From positions 124,001 through 188,000 of the forward strand of contig DKOR01000035.1 of assembly GCA_002470825.1 (NCBI GenBank): a DNA stretch of 64,000 nucleotides, in the 5' to 3' direction. Below are positions 8,819 through 18,842 of this stretch, in pieces. Position numbers and translations under genes: made by a program. This stretch comes from Thiotrichaceae bacterium UBA7357. GTDB taxonomy: Bacteria; Pseudomonadota; Gammaproteobacteria; Eutrophobiales; Eutrophobiaceae. Below the pieces are notes generated by a model, which worked only from the letters and a program-made list of their open reading frames with translations, searched no databases and was not told where the DNA came from. How positions within the stretch are numbered: position 1 is the first letter of the stretch; every line of letters begins with the position of its first letter.

Positions 8819-9088
8819 TTATTTGAATTTCCTTGATTTTTTTAGGTCAGGATTAACGCTATCTAATTCATCCTGAACTTGTTCGCGGCTACAGTGATAG
8901 ATAATCTCTCGTCCTAATATACTTCCAACATAAGCTTGCTTGTTTTTAGTCGGGATAAGGAGACATTTCATGCTATGTATCCCTTCACCAATAACCACAG
9001 TAATTTCATTAGCTCGCTTATCAAACACGAGCACATTCATCGTTTGGCCACTTTCTGTGTTGAATACTGAAATCGTTTCATTCTGCAT
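8819..9088 (-). CDS. Small conserved hypothetical protein
   Basis: The product is an 89-residue soluble protein without signal or membrane span. The core, NVLVFDKRANEITVVIGEG, continuing HSMKCLLIPTKNKQAYVGSILGREIIY, looks like a compact beta-rich domain, and I believe similar small proteins occur in other gammaproteobacteria. The tail is charged (SREQVQDELDSVNPDLKKSRKFK). The ATG is followed by normal codon use. It lies alone between roxA and metH. Function is unknown. Confidence 0.7.
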   Translation of the reverse strand: MQNETISVFNTESGQTMNVLVFDKRANEITVVIGEGIHSMKCLLIPTKNKQAYVGSILGREIIYHCSREQVQDELDSVNPDLKKSRKFK

Positions 9089-9320
9089 ATACCACTAGTA
9101 TATCGGCATATCGAACAAAATACGATTCTATAGCAGTTACTTTCTCGATAATTAAAAAAATACCGCAAATATATTATAAGACAAATCATACAAGGTGTTT
9201 AATAAAACAGTCAATACACTATGTATATGGTTATAAGATAATGCTTATCTTGGAATTATTTTATGTGAATTACTTTGCAACTAGAGACACAGAAAGAAGT
9301 ATTTGACTCTAGTATTTTGA

Positions 9321-12300
9321 TTAATTAGTATCTTCAAGATCATAACCTAGATTAGGCGCTAACCATCTTTGCATCTGATGTACTTCCATTTTTTTGCGTT
9401 TAGCATAGTCATGGACCTGATCTTTATTTATCTTTCCTAAACCAAAGTATCTCGAGCTAGGATGAGAAAAGTACCAGCCAGAAACTGAAGCTGTTGGATA
9501 CATAGCGAATGATTCTGTTATCTCTATTCCAATTTTTTCTTTAACCTTTAGCAAATCCCACAACAATCTTTTTTCAGTATGATCCGGACAAGCAGGATAA
9601 CCCGGGGCAGGGCGGATGCCTCGATAGGATTCGCTGATCAAGTCTTCATTGCTAAGCACTTCATCAGAAGCATAACTCCAAAATTCCTTCCTAATACGTT
9701 GATGCAAACGTTCTGCGAAGGCTTCAGCGAAACGATCGGCAAGAGCCTTTAACATGATGGCACTGTAGTCATCATGATCTTCTTCGAAAGCTTTGATTCT
9801 CTCTTCCATACCAAATCCACAAGAAACGGCGAACGCACCTAAGTAATCTTGAATTCCGACTTCCTTTGGAGCGATGAAATCTGCAAGTGCATAGTTGGGT
9901 TGACCAGGTGGTTTTTGTGTTTGTTGCCGCAAAGAATGGATAGTCGTTAATAGGTCTCCTCCGACATCATCAATATATACATCAATATCATCATGTCCTA
10001 TTGAATTTGCTGGAAAAAGACCAAAAATTCCTTTTGCTGAAAACCATTTCTCATTGACGATCTTTTTAAGCATTTCTTTCGCATCATTAAATAACCGAGT
10101 TGCTTCTTCACCTACGACCTCATCACTTAATATTTTTGGATATTTTCCTGCTAATTCCCATGCAATAAAAAACGGCGTCCAATCGATACATTCGGCCAAC
10201 TCATCTAATGAATAATCTTCAAAGACGGTAACCCCGAGTTCTTTGGGTTTGATTGGAATATGACTAGCCCAGTCGATAGACATACGATTTTTCCGAGCAT
10301 CTTCAATACTTAACCACTTAATCTTCTGTTGTTTACCCGCATGACGTATACGAACAGTATCATATTCTGTACTAATCTTTTTAATGAAATCTGCTTTCAT
10401 GTCGGCACTGATTAATTTGGTCGAAACTCCTACAGCACGCGATGCATCTTTCACATGTACCACAGGATGGTCGTACCCTAAATCAATTTTTACTGCAGTA
10501 TGTGCGCGCGATGTAGTAGCTCCTCCTATCATTAATGGCAAGTTAAATTCTTGTCGTTGCATTTCTTTAGCAACGTGCACCATTTCATCTAGCGATGGTG
10601 TGATTAATCCACTCAACCCAATAATATCTGCATTATGTTTTTTTGCAGCATCTAATATCTTTTGTGCTGAGACCATGACACCAAGATCGAATACTTCAAA
10701 GTTGTTACATTGTAAGACAACACCAACGATATTTTTACCAATATCATGAACATCACCTTTAACAGTCGCCATAATAATCTTACCGTTACTTTGTACTTTA
10801 CCATCGCCTTTTTCTGCTTCTATGTATGGTATCAAATAGGCAACTGCTTTTTTCATAACACGCGCGCTCTTGACTACTTGAGGCAAGAACATTTTTCCTG
10901 CACCAAATAAATCGCCAACAATATTCATACCATCCATCAATGGGCCTTCAATAACATGTATTGGTTTTTTTGCTTCTTGTCGTGCTTCTTCAGTATCTTC
11001 AACAACATAATCAGCAATACCTTTAACTAATGCGTGAGCGAGTCGCTCTCTGACAGTCTCCTTGCGCCATTCAAGATCAACTTTTTTTTCTTTTACAGCA
11101 CCACCTTCAACTGTTTCAGAAAATTCAACTAACCGATCAGTCGCATCATTTTTTCGGTTTAATAAAACGTCTTCTACATATATCAATAAGTCTTCTGGGA
11201 TTTCATTATAAATACCGAGTTGTCCGGCATTAACAATCGCCATATCCATGCCAGATTGAATGGCATGATAGAGGAAAGAAGCATGCATTGCCTCACGTAC
11301 TGGGTTATTGCCTCTGAATGAAAATGAAACATTACTTAGTCCGCCACTTACTAGAGCATGCGGTAAGTGTTTTTTAATTAGTCGTGTTGCTTCAAAGAAA
11401 GATACAGCATAATTATTATGTTCTTCCATGCCTGTCGCGACAGTTAAAATATTTGGATCAAAAATAATGTCTTCTGGAGAAAAGCCAACTTTGTCGACCA
11501 ATATGTCATATGAACGTTTGCAAAGCTCAAAACGTCTTTCTGTTGTGTCAGCCTGACCTGTTTCATCAAATGCCATGACAACGACAGCGGCACCGTAACG
11601 TCTAATAAGTCTCGCGTGTTGAATGAATTTTTCTTCGCCTTCTTTTAAACTAATTGAATTAACAACACATTTACCCTGAACACAACGTAGCCCCGATTCT
11701 ATAACAGACCACTTAGAGGAATCGATCATAATAGGAACCCGACAGATATCTGGTTCAGACGCGATTAATTTAAGAAATTCAGCCATTAATAGCTCAGAAT
11801 CGAGCATGCCTTCATCCATACAGATATCAATAATCTGCGCCCCGTTTTCGACTTGCTGGCGTGCTACTTCGAGCGCTGTATCAAGATCCTCGTCTTCCTT
11901 AATCAATTTAAGAAACCTAGGTGAGCCAGCAACATTGGTACGTTCACCGACATTTACAAAATTCACATCTGGAGAGATATTGAAAGGCTCCAAACCACTC
12001 AGTCTCTGATATATAGGTAATGTAGGTAAGTGTCTTGGATTAACATCACCTATCGCATTAGCCATTGCCTTAATGTGGTCAGGAGACGTGCCGCAGCAAC
12101 CACCAACTATATTTAATAATCCTGACTTAGCCCATTCCTTAATATGATCTGCCATGGGCTCGGCATCTAGATCATATTCACCGAATTCATTGGGTAAACC
12201 TGCATTAGGATGAGCGCTTATGTAGCACTGAGAAAAACTAGAAAGTTCTTCAATATATTGACGTAAGTCACTGGGACCTAATGCACAATTTAAACCTACA

Positions 12301-13022
12301 GTCAGTGGATTAGAATGCCTTACTGAGTTCCAAAAGGCCTCAGTCGTTTGACCTGTTAAAGTACGTCCTGAGGCATCTGTGATAGTCCCAGAGATCATAA
12401 CTGGTCGATTAATATTTTGTTCCTCGTAAAATTGGTCGATTGCAAATAATGCTGCTTTGGCATTTAGAGTATCAAAGACAGTTTCAACTAAAATCAGATC
12501 CGAACCACCATCAATCAGTCCACGTAATGCCTCGGTATAAGATTCGACCAGCTCTTCATAAGTGATGTTTCTATAACCAGGATTGTTTACATCGGGTGAA
12601 ATTGAAGCAGTGCGATTTGTTGGTCCAAGGACACCTGCGACAAACTTCAACGCACCTGTTTTCGTTTCGAATTCATCAGCAACAGAACGAGCCAGTGCAG
12701 CACTTTCTTTATTAAGCTCATAAACTATATCTTCCATCTGGTAATCCGCCATAGCTACTGATGTCGAATTAAAGGTATTTGTTTCGACAATATCCGCGCC
12801 AGCATCAAAGTAGGCAGCATGAATTGCTTTTATAATATCGGGGCGAGTCAGTGATAGGAGGTCATTATTTCCCTTTACATCACAGGGGTGTTCACTAAAT
12901 CTCTGAGCACGATAATCTTCTTCTTCTAAGTTGTAAGACTGAATCATCGTTCCCATAGCTCCATCCAAAATTAGGATGCGTTCTGCCATGAGTTGCTTAA
13001 TTTGTTCTGTCTTATCCGTCAT
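9321..13022 (-). CDS. metH: Cobalamin-dependent methionine synthase
   Basis: The full-length 1233-residue enzyme transfers the methyl group of methyltetrahydrofolate to homocysteine through methylcobalamin. All four modules are visible. They are the homocysteine/zinc domain ([10 protein letters not shown] near residue 20, GLNCALG near 245, [12 protein letters not shown] near 308), the folate domain ([13 protein letters not shown] near 355), the B12 cap and Rossmann domain with the cobalt-ligand motif [11 protein letters not shown] near 755, and the C-terminal SAM reactivation domain ([15 protein letters not shown] near 1135). An SAH riboswitch lies in its leader. Together with the B12 uptake operon at 15.4-18.8 kb it implies reliance on scavenged cobalamin. 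Confidence 0.97.
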   Translation of the reverse strand: MTDKTEQIKQLMAERILILDGAMGTMIQSYNLEEEDYRAQRFSEHPCDVKGNNDLLSLTRPDIIKAIHAAYFDAGADIVETNTFNSTSVAMADYQMEDIVYELNKESAALARSVADEFETKTGALKFVAGVLGPTNRTASISPDVNNPGYRNITYEELVESYTEALRGLIDGGSDLILVETVFDTLNAKAALFAIDQFYEEQNINRPVMISGTITDASGRTLTGQTTEAFWNSVRHSNPLTVGLNCALGPSDLRQYIEELSSFSQCYISAHPNAGLPNEFGEYDLDAEPMADHIKEWAKSGLLNIVGGCCGTSPDHIKAMANAIGDVNPRHLPTLPIYQRLSGLEPFNISPDVNFVNVGERTNVAGSPRFLKLIKEDEDLDTALEVARQQVENGAQIIDICMDEGMLDSELLMAEFLKLIASEPDICRVPIMIDSSKWSVIESGLRCVQGKCVVNSISLKEGEEKFIQHARLIRRYGAAVVVMAFDETGQADTTERRFELCKRSYDILVDKVGFSPEDIIFDPNILTVATGMEEHNNYAVSFFEATRLIKKHLPHALVSGGLSNVSFSFRGNNPVREAMHASFLYHAIQSGMDMAIVNAGQLGIYNEIPEDLLIYVEDVLLNRKNDATDRLVEFSETVEGGAVKEKKVDLEWRKETVRERLAHALVKGIADYVVEDTEEARQEAKKPIHVIEGPLMDGMNIVGDLFGAGKMFLPQVVKSARVMKKAVAYLIPYIEAEKGDGKVQSNGKIIMATVKGDVHDIGKNIVGVVLQCNNFEVFDLGVMVSAQKILDAAKKHNADIIGLSGLITPSLDEMVHVAKEMQRQEFNLPLMIGGATTSRAHTAVKIDLGYDHPVVHVKDASRAVGVSTKLISADMKADFIKKISTEYDTVRIRHAGKQQKIKWLSIEDARKNRMSIDWASHIPIKPKELGVTVFEDYSLDELAECIDWTPFFIAWELAGKYPKILSDEVVGEEATRLFNDAKEMLKKIVNEKWFSAKGIFGLFPANSIGHDDIDVYIDDVGGDLLTTIHSLRQQTQKPPGQPNYALADFIAPKEVGIQDYLGAFAVSCGFGMEERIKAFEEDHDDYSAIMLKALADRFAEAFAERLHQRIRKEFWSYASDEVLSNEDLISESYRGIRPAPGYPACPDHTEKRLLWDLLKVKEKIGIEITESFAMYPTASVSGWYFSHPSSRYFGLGKINKDQVHDYAKRKKMEVHQMQRWLAPNLGYDLEDTN

Positions 13023-13080
13023 TTCGCTTATTTTCTTCTCTGTAATTAAAACGATTGACGGATTAATGGTGTGCCATCAT

Positions 13081-13106
13081 CTCGCTTAGGTTCAACATTA
13101 AGCGAG
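13081..13106 (-). promoter_or_regulatory. Hairpin competing with the SAH riboswitch pseudoknot strand
   Basis: On the minus strand CTCGCTTA (13106-13099) pairs perfectly with TAAGCGAG (13088-13081) across a 10-base loop. The first arm shares bases with the 3' pseudoknot strand of the riboswitch (GCGCTC, 13109-13104), so both structures cannot form together. This is a natural candidate for the switch that passes SAH binding on to metH expression, probably at translation, since no T-run follows. Confidence 0.55.
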
Positions 13107-13175
13107 CGCGGTTTTTTCTAAGACCGTCCTGAGCCTGGCAACAGCAAAATCTGTCGTCGCAGCGCTCCTCAGAAC
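13102..13175 (-). promoter_or_regulatory. S-adenosylhomocysteine (SAH) riboswitch in the metH leader
   Basis: The leader read on the minus strand contains CTGAGGAGCGCTGCGAC, then GTTGCCAGGCTCAG, then ACCGCGCTCGC. This is the conserved core of the SAH riboswitch known upstream of ahcY and methionine-cycle genes in proteobacteria. P1 forms from CTGAG (13172-13168) with CTCAG (13133-13129), and the pseudoknot from GAGCGC (13167-13162) with GCGCTC (13109-13104). SAH accumulation is expected to raise expression of methionine-cycle genes. The ATG of metH follows about 80 bases downstream. Confidence 0.9.
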
Positions 13176-13248
13176 GTATTTTAAGGTTGCAGATTATAGA
13201 CTAAGGTAATTATTATTCCAAGAATTGCAGCTTGGTTGTGCTAATTAT

Positions 13249-13512
13249 TTACTCTACGATATTGTGCGTAGCTTTTGGTCGGATGAAAAACCAAGCTATG
13301 TAACCAGTAGGCCAAGCCAATAAAGCCCAAGTCATGCCTTTTGTGAGTGCCAGTGCGGCTGCGATAACCAAGACTAGTGGCAATATTGCCCCCTTTATGC
13401 CCATATCACGTGTAGCCGAATCACCATATATCCAAAGTATGCTGCATACGTAGACAGAGCAAAGGATAATAAAAATAAATACTTCTGTTGCATTGCTGAA
13501 TGAAAAAGACAC
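13249..13512 (-). CDS. Small membrane protein paired with an OFA-type MFS carrier
   Basis: The 87-residue product has two to three hydrophobic spans (about 10-28, 40-58 and 60-78) and a basic tail. It starts with GTG, with AGGAG eight bases upstream, ten bases after the stop of the MFS gene, so the two form one operon. I do not recognise the family. Size and position suggest an accessory subunit or stabiliser of the carrier, which is inference. Confidence 0.7.
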   Translation of the reverse strand: MSFSFSNATEVFIFIILCSVYVCSILWIYGDSATRDMGIKGAILPLVLVIAAALALTKGMTWALLAWPTGYIAWFFIRPKATHNIVE

Positions 13513-13522
13513 TTTATATCTC

Positions 13523-15211
13523 CTAATCTTTCATATGATGTTTAGAGTTGACTGGTCGCATAGTAGCATTAGCTATCAATGCGACAAATAAGATGACCGC
13601 CATTAGGTACATCGTTGTATTGTAGAGACTTGATGTTGGATCGACTGTTCCAGCCGGAGCTATTTCCATCAATTTACTTATCGTCACTGTTTTAGCAGTG
13701 ACTAATTGGTCTAATTGTTCAACACCAGCACCGAATTTAGCCTGAAAATCAGAGGGACTTATCTTGGTAATGAGGTCATTTATAGCATTCATCACTGATA
13801 TCTCGCGAAGTGAGGTAATAGCTAGAGGACCAAAAACACCGGCGCTTGCCCAAGCAGTGAGAAGTCGGCCATGAATACCACCAACAAACTTGGTACCGAA
13901 GATATCTGCTAAATAAGCAGGAATCGTTGCAAAACCACCACCATACATGGTGAAGATAATCATCGTTGCGGCGTAGAAATAAACCAACCAGACAACAGAA
14001 GGGTTCACACTGACCTGTTGCGCGGTATAAGGAATTGAACAATATAAAATAATGCCAAGTGTAAAGAAGACCCAATAGGTATTACGACGACCAAGATAAT
14101 CTGACGCGCTGGCCCAGATAAATCGTCCTACCATATTGAAAGCACTGATCATCAATACATATGTAGATGCAAAACCAAAATCAACAATGTTGGGTAGGGT
14201 AGAGCCAAAGATTTCATTCATCATAGTCTTTGCGACTGCCAATACTCCAATTCCTGCAGTCACATTGAAACAGAGCACAACCCAGAGTTGATAGAATTGA
14301 GGTGTTTTTAGTGCCTCATCAATATGAACGCTATGTTGGCTGATCATTTCATGTTGAGTATCTTCTGTTGGTGGTTCCCATTCTTTCGGTTTCCAGCCTT
14401 TACTAGGCACGCGATAACCAAATGCCGCACACAACATAATGACAAAATAGATAGCACCTAAGGTGAAGAATGCTTCTGCAACACCGACTGTACCAGTTCC
14501 AACGACATAAACTCCGGCATCTCCAGGTACAAGCATATTGGCAATATCATTTGTTCCAACGATAACAACTTCTTGAAGGTTGCCGGCTATTTCAGCCAAG
14601 CGACGTCCTGATTCATCCGTTGTTAAAGAGACACTTTCAACTGTTCCTAGATAATCAGGTGCTTTATAAAATATCTTAATAAACGGTTCGATCATGAACT
14701 TTGCAATCATCGCACCACCACCAAACCCCATAATAGCAATGCCCGTTGCCATACCACGTCTATCAGGAAACCAGCGTATCAATGTACTGACTGGTGAGAC
14801 ATAACCGAGACCTAATCCACAACCACCAACTACGCCATAGCCGAGATAAAGTAACCAAAGATGTCCCGTCATTATGCCGATACCACCGATCACAAAGCCG
14901 CCACCCCAACAACAAGCGGCAACAGTCCCGACCATACGCGGACCAACTTTTTCTAGCCATTTGCCTGCAACTGCCGCGGATAGACCAAGAAAAACAATCG
15001 CGACAGTAAATACCCAAACAACACTTTTTAGTGTCCAATCGTCAGCTGAACTTGTGACAACCCCGAGACGTTTAATAAGAGACGGATTAAATAGACTCCA
15101 TGCATATACTGAACCGATACAAAGATGGATTCCTAAAGCAGCAGGGGCTATTAACCAACGGTTAAAGCCTTCTTTGGCAACGATGTGTTGTTTAGACAAA
15201 ATATCAAGCAT
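13523..15211 (-). CDS. MFS transporter, oxalate/formate antiporter (OFA) family
   Basis: This is a 562-residue, 12-span carrier. The N-terminal NRWLIAPAALGIHLCIGSVYAWSLF and the loop RWFPDRRGMATGIAIMGFG are characteristic of the OFA branch of the major facilitator superfamily, which moves small carboxylates such as oxalate, formate, lactate or pyruvate. A hydrophilic insertion (about residues 170-235) separates spans in the middle. No oxalate- or formate-metabolising gene is adjacent, so the substrate is undetermined. The start has GGGGAG about eleven bases before ATG. Confidence 0.88.
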   Translation of the reverse strand: MLDILSKQHIVAKEGFNRWLIAPAALGIHLCIGSVYAWSLFNPSLIKRLGVVTSSADDWTLKSVVWVFTVAIVFLGLSAAVAGKWLEKVGPRMVGTVAACCWGGGFVIGGIGIMTGHLWLLYLGYGVVGGCGLGLGYVSPVSTLIRWFPDRRGMATGIAIMGFGGGAMIAKFMIEPFIKIFYKAPDYLGTVESVSLTTDESGRRLAEIAGNLQEVVIVGTNDIANMLVPGDAGVYVVGTGTVGVAEAFFTLGAIYFVIMLCAAFGYRVPSKGWKPKEWEPPTEDTQHEMISQHSVHIDEALKTPQFYQLWVVLCFNVTAGIGVLAVAKTMMNEIFGSTLPNIVDFGFASTYVLMISAFNMVGRFIWASASDYLGRRNTYWVFFTLGIILYCSIPYTAQQVSVNPSVVWLVYFYAATMIIFTMYGGGFATIPAYLADIFGTKFVGGIHGRLLTAWASAGVFGPLAITSLREISVMNAINDLITKISPSDFQAKFGAGVEQLDQLVTAKTVTISKLMEIAPAGTVDPTSSLYNTTMYLMAVILFVALIANATMRPVNSKHHMKD

Positions 15212-15340
15212 ATAGTAATAACTCCCCGTCAGGATTCATATTCTTTCTCAATTAAGTACATTATTCTTCAACACGAATTAGCAGACTCTATTTTTAGTTC
15301 ATTTTGTGCCGTGTTTTTTGAAACATTGCAAAATTTGATT

Positions 15341-15360
15341 TGACTATTACAGGATAGTCA
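15341..15360. repeat. Dyad symmetry just upstream of the cobalamin riboswitch
   Basis: TGACTAT (15341-15347) and ATAGTCA (15354-15360) form a perfect 7-base inverted repeat around six bases. It lies about 25 bases before the riboswitch core, where the promoter should be. It could be an operator or chance; no regulator is recognised. Confidence 0.3.
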
Positions 15361-15382
15361 GTATCGTGCGCGATTGAAAGTG

Positions 15383-15612
15383 TTAGGTATCAACTGTGTA
15401 AAAACAGTTGAATTAAATGGGAAGTCGGTGCGTATTTTTACTATTCCGACGCTGCCCCCGCAACGGTAAATGAGTCAAAGTTTATTCACAAAGCCACTGT
15501 ATTGTAAGTATAAAACGATATGGGAAGGCGAATAAACAATGCAGTGCATACTCTTGAGCCCGGAGACCAGCCCAACACTTACTAAACCACACTGCGGGCG
15601 GCTGTGAAGGCT
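15383..15612 (+). promoter_or_regulatory. Cobalamin (AdoCbl-type) riboswitch
   Basis: The conserved elements appear in order. They are a paired arm CAACTG/CAGTTG at 15391-15410, GGGAAGTCGGTGC from 15419, GCTGCCCCCGCAACGGTAA at 15451-15469, GGGAAGGC near 15520, and the B12 box AGCCCGGAGACCAGCC at 15557-15572. The closing strand CACTGCGGG lies near 15590. This is the classical element that represses B12 uptake genes when cobalamin is plentiful. It precedes the BtuB-like receptor gene by about 105 bases. Confidence 0.95.
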
Positions 15613-15717
15613 TATATTACTGATGTAGAGCTCTCTGCATTTACAATATCGCCTATCAGTCACTCCCAGTCCATATAATATAATGTTGCGGCGAGCACCT
15701 TGGAAGATTTATCTATA

Positions 15718-17664
15718 ATGTTACATTTCAGTTCGTTTTTTATTCTTATTTTGGTATTTTCGTCAATTTCTCTATACAGTCATGCTGAAGAATCTGAAAC
15801 AATGATTGTTAGCGCTACTCGATGGGAAACGCAAGGTATACCTACGGCAAGTAGTATTTCCATAATTGGTTCTGAAGAAATAAAAAATAGTGGCGCAAGG
15901 ACTGTCGTTGAGGTTTTACGTGGTCGAGGTGGATTACAGATTAGTGATCAAAATGGTGACGGTAGTCGCGCGACTATCAGTATGCGTGGTTTTGGTTCTA
16001 ATGCACAATCAAATAGTCTCATACTTGTTGATGGTCGACGTCTAAATAACACCGATTTAGCTGCACCAGCATTAAGTACGATTTCACTCAAAGATGTTGA
16101 ACGTATTGAAATTGTTCAAGGTAGCTCTGCAGTGCTTTTTGGAGATCAAGCAGTTGGCGGTGTCGTCAATGTTATCACACGAAAGCCTGAAGAATTGCGA
16201 ATAGAACTTAACGAAGGTATAGGAAGCTACGCGACACAGACTCAAACAGCAAGCGTTGAGAATGCGTTTTCTAATGGCTTTTCATTTCGAGGTTCTTACC
16301 AGCGTTTAGAAGGGGATAATTATCGCAACAATAATGAAAAACTATACCGAAATGGACTTGGTTCTATTGCTTACGATTGGATCGCAGGCCGCTTATTTTT
16401 TGAGCATCAAGACATCAGTGAGAATATAAATTTACCAGGTGCTTTATTTGCGGATCAAATTAGAAGAAACAGAAAACAAACTCGTTTTCCAACTGATTTT
16501 AATGATACGGATACCGGGATAACGCGTGTTGGAATTCTTTATGATATCAACAAAAGTTGGCAGGTAGCCGCTGAATTTACTAATCGACGTTCTAATATTG
16601 ATGGAATAATTAGCGGAGGCGTATTTGCTCAAGATAGACATAATAGGAGTTTTAACCCTAGAGTTAGAGGACTAATTCCTTTCAATAGCTCACATTTAGA
16701 CATTATCTTAGGTTTTGACCTAGAGGATATTGACTATGAACTTACTTCAGCTTTTGGTATCACTGATTCTCAAGAATTTGTTCGTAGTATTTATTTTCAA
16801 TCAGTTGTTCCTCTATCAAAAGAATTTAGTTTCACAACTGGATTAAGGCATGCATGGCATAAAGAAAATATTCTCATTGCTTTTGGGTTTCCTGACGGCG
16901 CAACATTTAGAGATGAACAGTTTATTCCTACCATTGGACTATCTTTTCAACCAAATAAAAATTTACGATTTAATGTTAAGTATGAACAAAATTATCGTTT
17001 CCCATTAATAGATGAAAGCACCAATGTGCCTACAGTGGTTGTTGGTCTAAACACACAGACGGGTGACTCATATGAAGCTAGTCTTGATTGGCGGACCTCT
17101 AAGCATACGAGTAAGATAGTCTTTTATCATTTAGCTTTAGAGAATGAAATTGATTTTGATCCAACTGCCGGAGCTTTTGGCGGAGGAGCAAATACCAATC
17201 TTGAACCTACTAAGCGAAACGGTTTAATTTTTGAAGCTTCTGCGTCGATTTTTGATTCTGTTAATCTACGAGGACAATATAGTTATGTTGATGCGACTTT
17301 CGATAAAGGTTTAAATGCAGGAAATTTAATCCCCTTCGTTGCTAAACATCGTGCAAGTCTGAGACTGGACTATGAGATATTCAACAAGTTTAATTTCTTT
17401 ACTGAAATCCTAGCAATTGATGAGCGAATTGCTTCTGGAGATTACGAAAATAGTGCGGCATCTCTTGCAGGTTATACAGTAGTAAATTTATCAGTAAATC
17501 ATGATTACAGAGGAATTAATTTATCAGCCAGATTAAATAATATCCTTGACAAGGAGTATAGTGATTTCGCAGCAACAGCATTTAACCCTTTTCCAACAAT
17601 AGAAACAGGGTTTTCTCCAGCGCCCGAGAGAAACTTTTTTCTTTCTATAGGTTACACTTTCTAG
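15718..17664 (+). CDS. btuB: TonB-dependent outer-membrane cobalamin receptor (BtuB-like)
   Basis: The 648-residue protein has a cleavable signal (about 1-24), a TonB box ETMIVSATR, and a plug domain with the motifs VLRGRGGLQISD, SMRGFGSNAQSNSLILVDG and IEIVQGSSAVLFGDQAVGGVVNVITRK. A 22-strand barrel follows, ending in the aromatic FFLSIGYTF. A TTG at 15700 is open, but the ATG at 15718 has GGAAG about ten bases upstream and starts directly at the signal peptide. Specificity for B12 is inferred from the riboswitch and the adenosyltransferase in the same operon. Confidence 0.9.
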   Translation: MLHFSSFFILILVFSSISLYSHAEESETMIVSATRWETQGIPTASSISIIGSEEIKNSGARTVVEVLRGRGGLQISDQNGDGSRATISMRGFGSNAQSNSLILVDGRRLNNTDLAAPALSTISLKDVERIEIVQGSSAVLFGDQAVGGVVNVITRKPEELRIELNEGIGSYATQTQTASVENAFSNGFSFRGSYQRLEGDNYRNNNEKLYRNGLGSIAYDWIAGRLFFEHQDISENINLPGALFADQIRRNRKQTRFPTDFNDTDTGITRVGILYDINKSWQVAAEFTNRRSNIDGIISGGVFAQDRHNRSFNPRVRGLIPFNSSHLDIILGFDLEDIDYELTSAFGITDSQEFVRSIYFQSVVPLSKEFSFTTGLRHAWHKENILIAFGFPDGATFRDEQFIPTIGLSFQPNKNLRFNVKYEQNYRFPLIDESTNVPTVVVGLNTQTGDSYEASLDWRTSKHTSKIVFYHLALENEIDFDPTAGAFGGGANTNLEPTKRNGLIFEASASIFDSVNLRGQYSYVDATFDKGLNAGNLIPFVAKHRASLRLDYEIFNKFNFFTEILAIDERIASGDYENSAASLAGYTVVNLSVNHDYRGINLSARLNNILDKEYSDFAATAFNPFPTIETGFSPAPERNFFLSIGYTF

Positions 17665-17715
17665 TTAAGAATTCTAAGTGTGATAAGATAGATACTAATT
17701 GATATCAATAATCCG

Positions 17716-18255
17716 ATGAATAATATGATGTTGAAACATAAAAACACAATTTTATTACTTCTCGTTTTTTTTGCAGTCTTATCGAGATTAATCCCTCATC
17801 CAGTTAATTTTACACCTATAGGTGCTCTTGGTCTTTTTGCGGGCGCTTATATAATCGATAAGAGAGTATGGTTGTTGCCTGTTTGTGCATTACTACTGAG
17901 TGATTTTTTCATGGGATTTTATGAGCCAATTGTGATGTTATTTGTATATCTTGGTTTTGCCTTAAGTACTTTTATTGGTCGTATACTTATTTTTAAGGAA
18001 CGCACATTTTTGAGACTAGGCGGAGCAGCATTATCTTCAGCGACGTTGTTTTTTATTCTTTCAAATTTCGGAACATGGCTCTCAGGAGTACTTTATCCAA
18101 TGTCGCTAGCTGGGTTGACTGAATGTTTTATAATGGCAATTCCCTTTTATCCAAATACCTTGCTTGGTGATCTTTTTTATGTTTTGGTTTTGTTTGGTCT
18201 TTTTGAAGGCATGCAGGCCTGGATGCAAAAGCGAAATATTACTCAAGCTGCTTAA
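17716..18255 (+). CDS. DUF6580-type membrane protein, putative cobalamin S-component
   Basis: This is a 179-residue protein with five to six hydrophobic segments. Family signatures are RLIPHPVNFTPIGALGLFAGA (about residues 23-43), LLSDFFMGFY, FFILSNFGTWLSGVLYP and IPFYPNTLLGDLFY. These are the conserved blocks of the DUF6580 putative transport family, related in size and topology to ECF S-components. Its place between btuB and the adenosyltransferase under a cobalamin riboswitch suggests it carries B12 across the inner membrane, possibly alone as reported for BtuM. That function is inference. Confidence 0.75.
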   Translation: MNNMMLKHKNTILLLLVFFAVLSRLIPHPVNFTPIGALGLFAGAYIIDKRVWLLPVCALLLSDFFMGFYEPIVMLFVYLGFALSTFIGRILIFKERTFLRLGGAALSSATLFFILSNFGTWLSGVLYPMSLAGLTECFIMAIPFYPNTLLGDLFYVLVLFGLFEGMQAWMQKRNITQAA

Positions 18256-18278
18256 ATAAAATATCGAAGGAACATATT

Positions 18279-18842
18279 TTGACGGGGAATAGGCTCTCAA
18301 AAATCTATACTCGAACAGGCGACGATGGCACAACTGGTCTGGGCAATGGTGAACGTATCGAGAAAACAAATATTCGTATTGATGTCATGGGCGACCTCGA
18401 TGAGCTAAACAGTGTGTTTGGTGTGCTTGGTTCTAGTGTTGTTGTCGATAGTGTCTCGAGCCACATACTGGACATACAACATCGACTATTTGATATTGGA
18501 GGAGAATTAGCAATACCTGGTAGTGCAGTGATTAACTCTGTTCATGTTGATAACCTTGAAGAACATATCGATACTTATAATGAAGAACTACCAGCTTTAA
18601 AAGAGTTTATTTTGCCAGGTGGATCGCTGTCTGCTTCGATTTGTCATCTCGCAAGAAGTGTGTGTCGAAGAGCAGAACGTAACTTAGTTGCTATGAGTAG
18701 AAATGAATACATTAATCCAGAATCGTTGCATTATATTAATAGGTTATCTGATTTGCTTTTTGTCTTAGCAAGAGTTTTGAATCAAGAAAATGGTGGTAAA
18801 GAAATATTTTGGAATAGCGAACGATTAAAACGTTCTGTTTGA
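18279..18842 (+). CDS. Corrinoid adenosyltransferase, PduO type
   Basis: The 187-residue enzyme transfers adenosyl from ATP to cob(I)alamin. It has the PduO N-terminal ATP motif YTRTGDDGTTGLGNGERIEK (about 10-29), DLDELNSVFG (about 39-48), and the C-terminal CRRAERNL and NRLSDLLFVLARVLN motifs. The start is TTG with AAGGA about eight bases upstream; no better ATG exists and the next Met would delete the ATP loop. It is the third gene of the riboswitch-controlled operon. Confidence 0.93.
   Translation: MTGNRLSKIYTRTGDDGTTGLGNGERIEKTNIRIDVMGDLDELNSVFGVLGSSVVVDSVSSHILDIQHRLFDIGGELAIPGSAVINSVHVDNLEEHIDTYNEELPALKEFILPGGSLSASICHLARSVCRRAERNLVAMSRNEYINPESLHYINRLSDLLFVLARVLNQENGGKEIFWNSERLKRSV

Noticed and set aside
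9280..9313. ACTAGAG/CTCTAGT inverted repeat after metH
   Set aside because: It has a 20-base loop and no T-run on the minus strand, so it is not convincing as a terminator.
13776..14075. Minus-strand open frame in the OFA gene (MGLLYTWHYF)
   Set aside because: It is a +1/-1 frame shadow inside an intact transporter gene; composition is unlike a protein.
15475..15663. Minus-strand open frame across the cobalamin riboswitch
   Set aside because: The DNA is fully explained by the riboswitch on the other strand and the peptide has no coding features.
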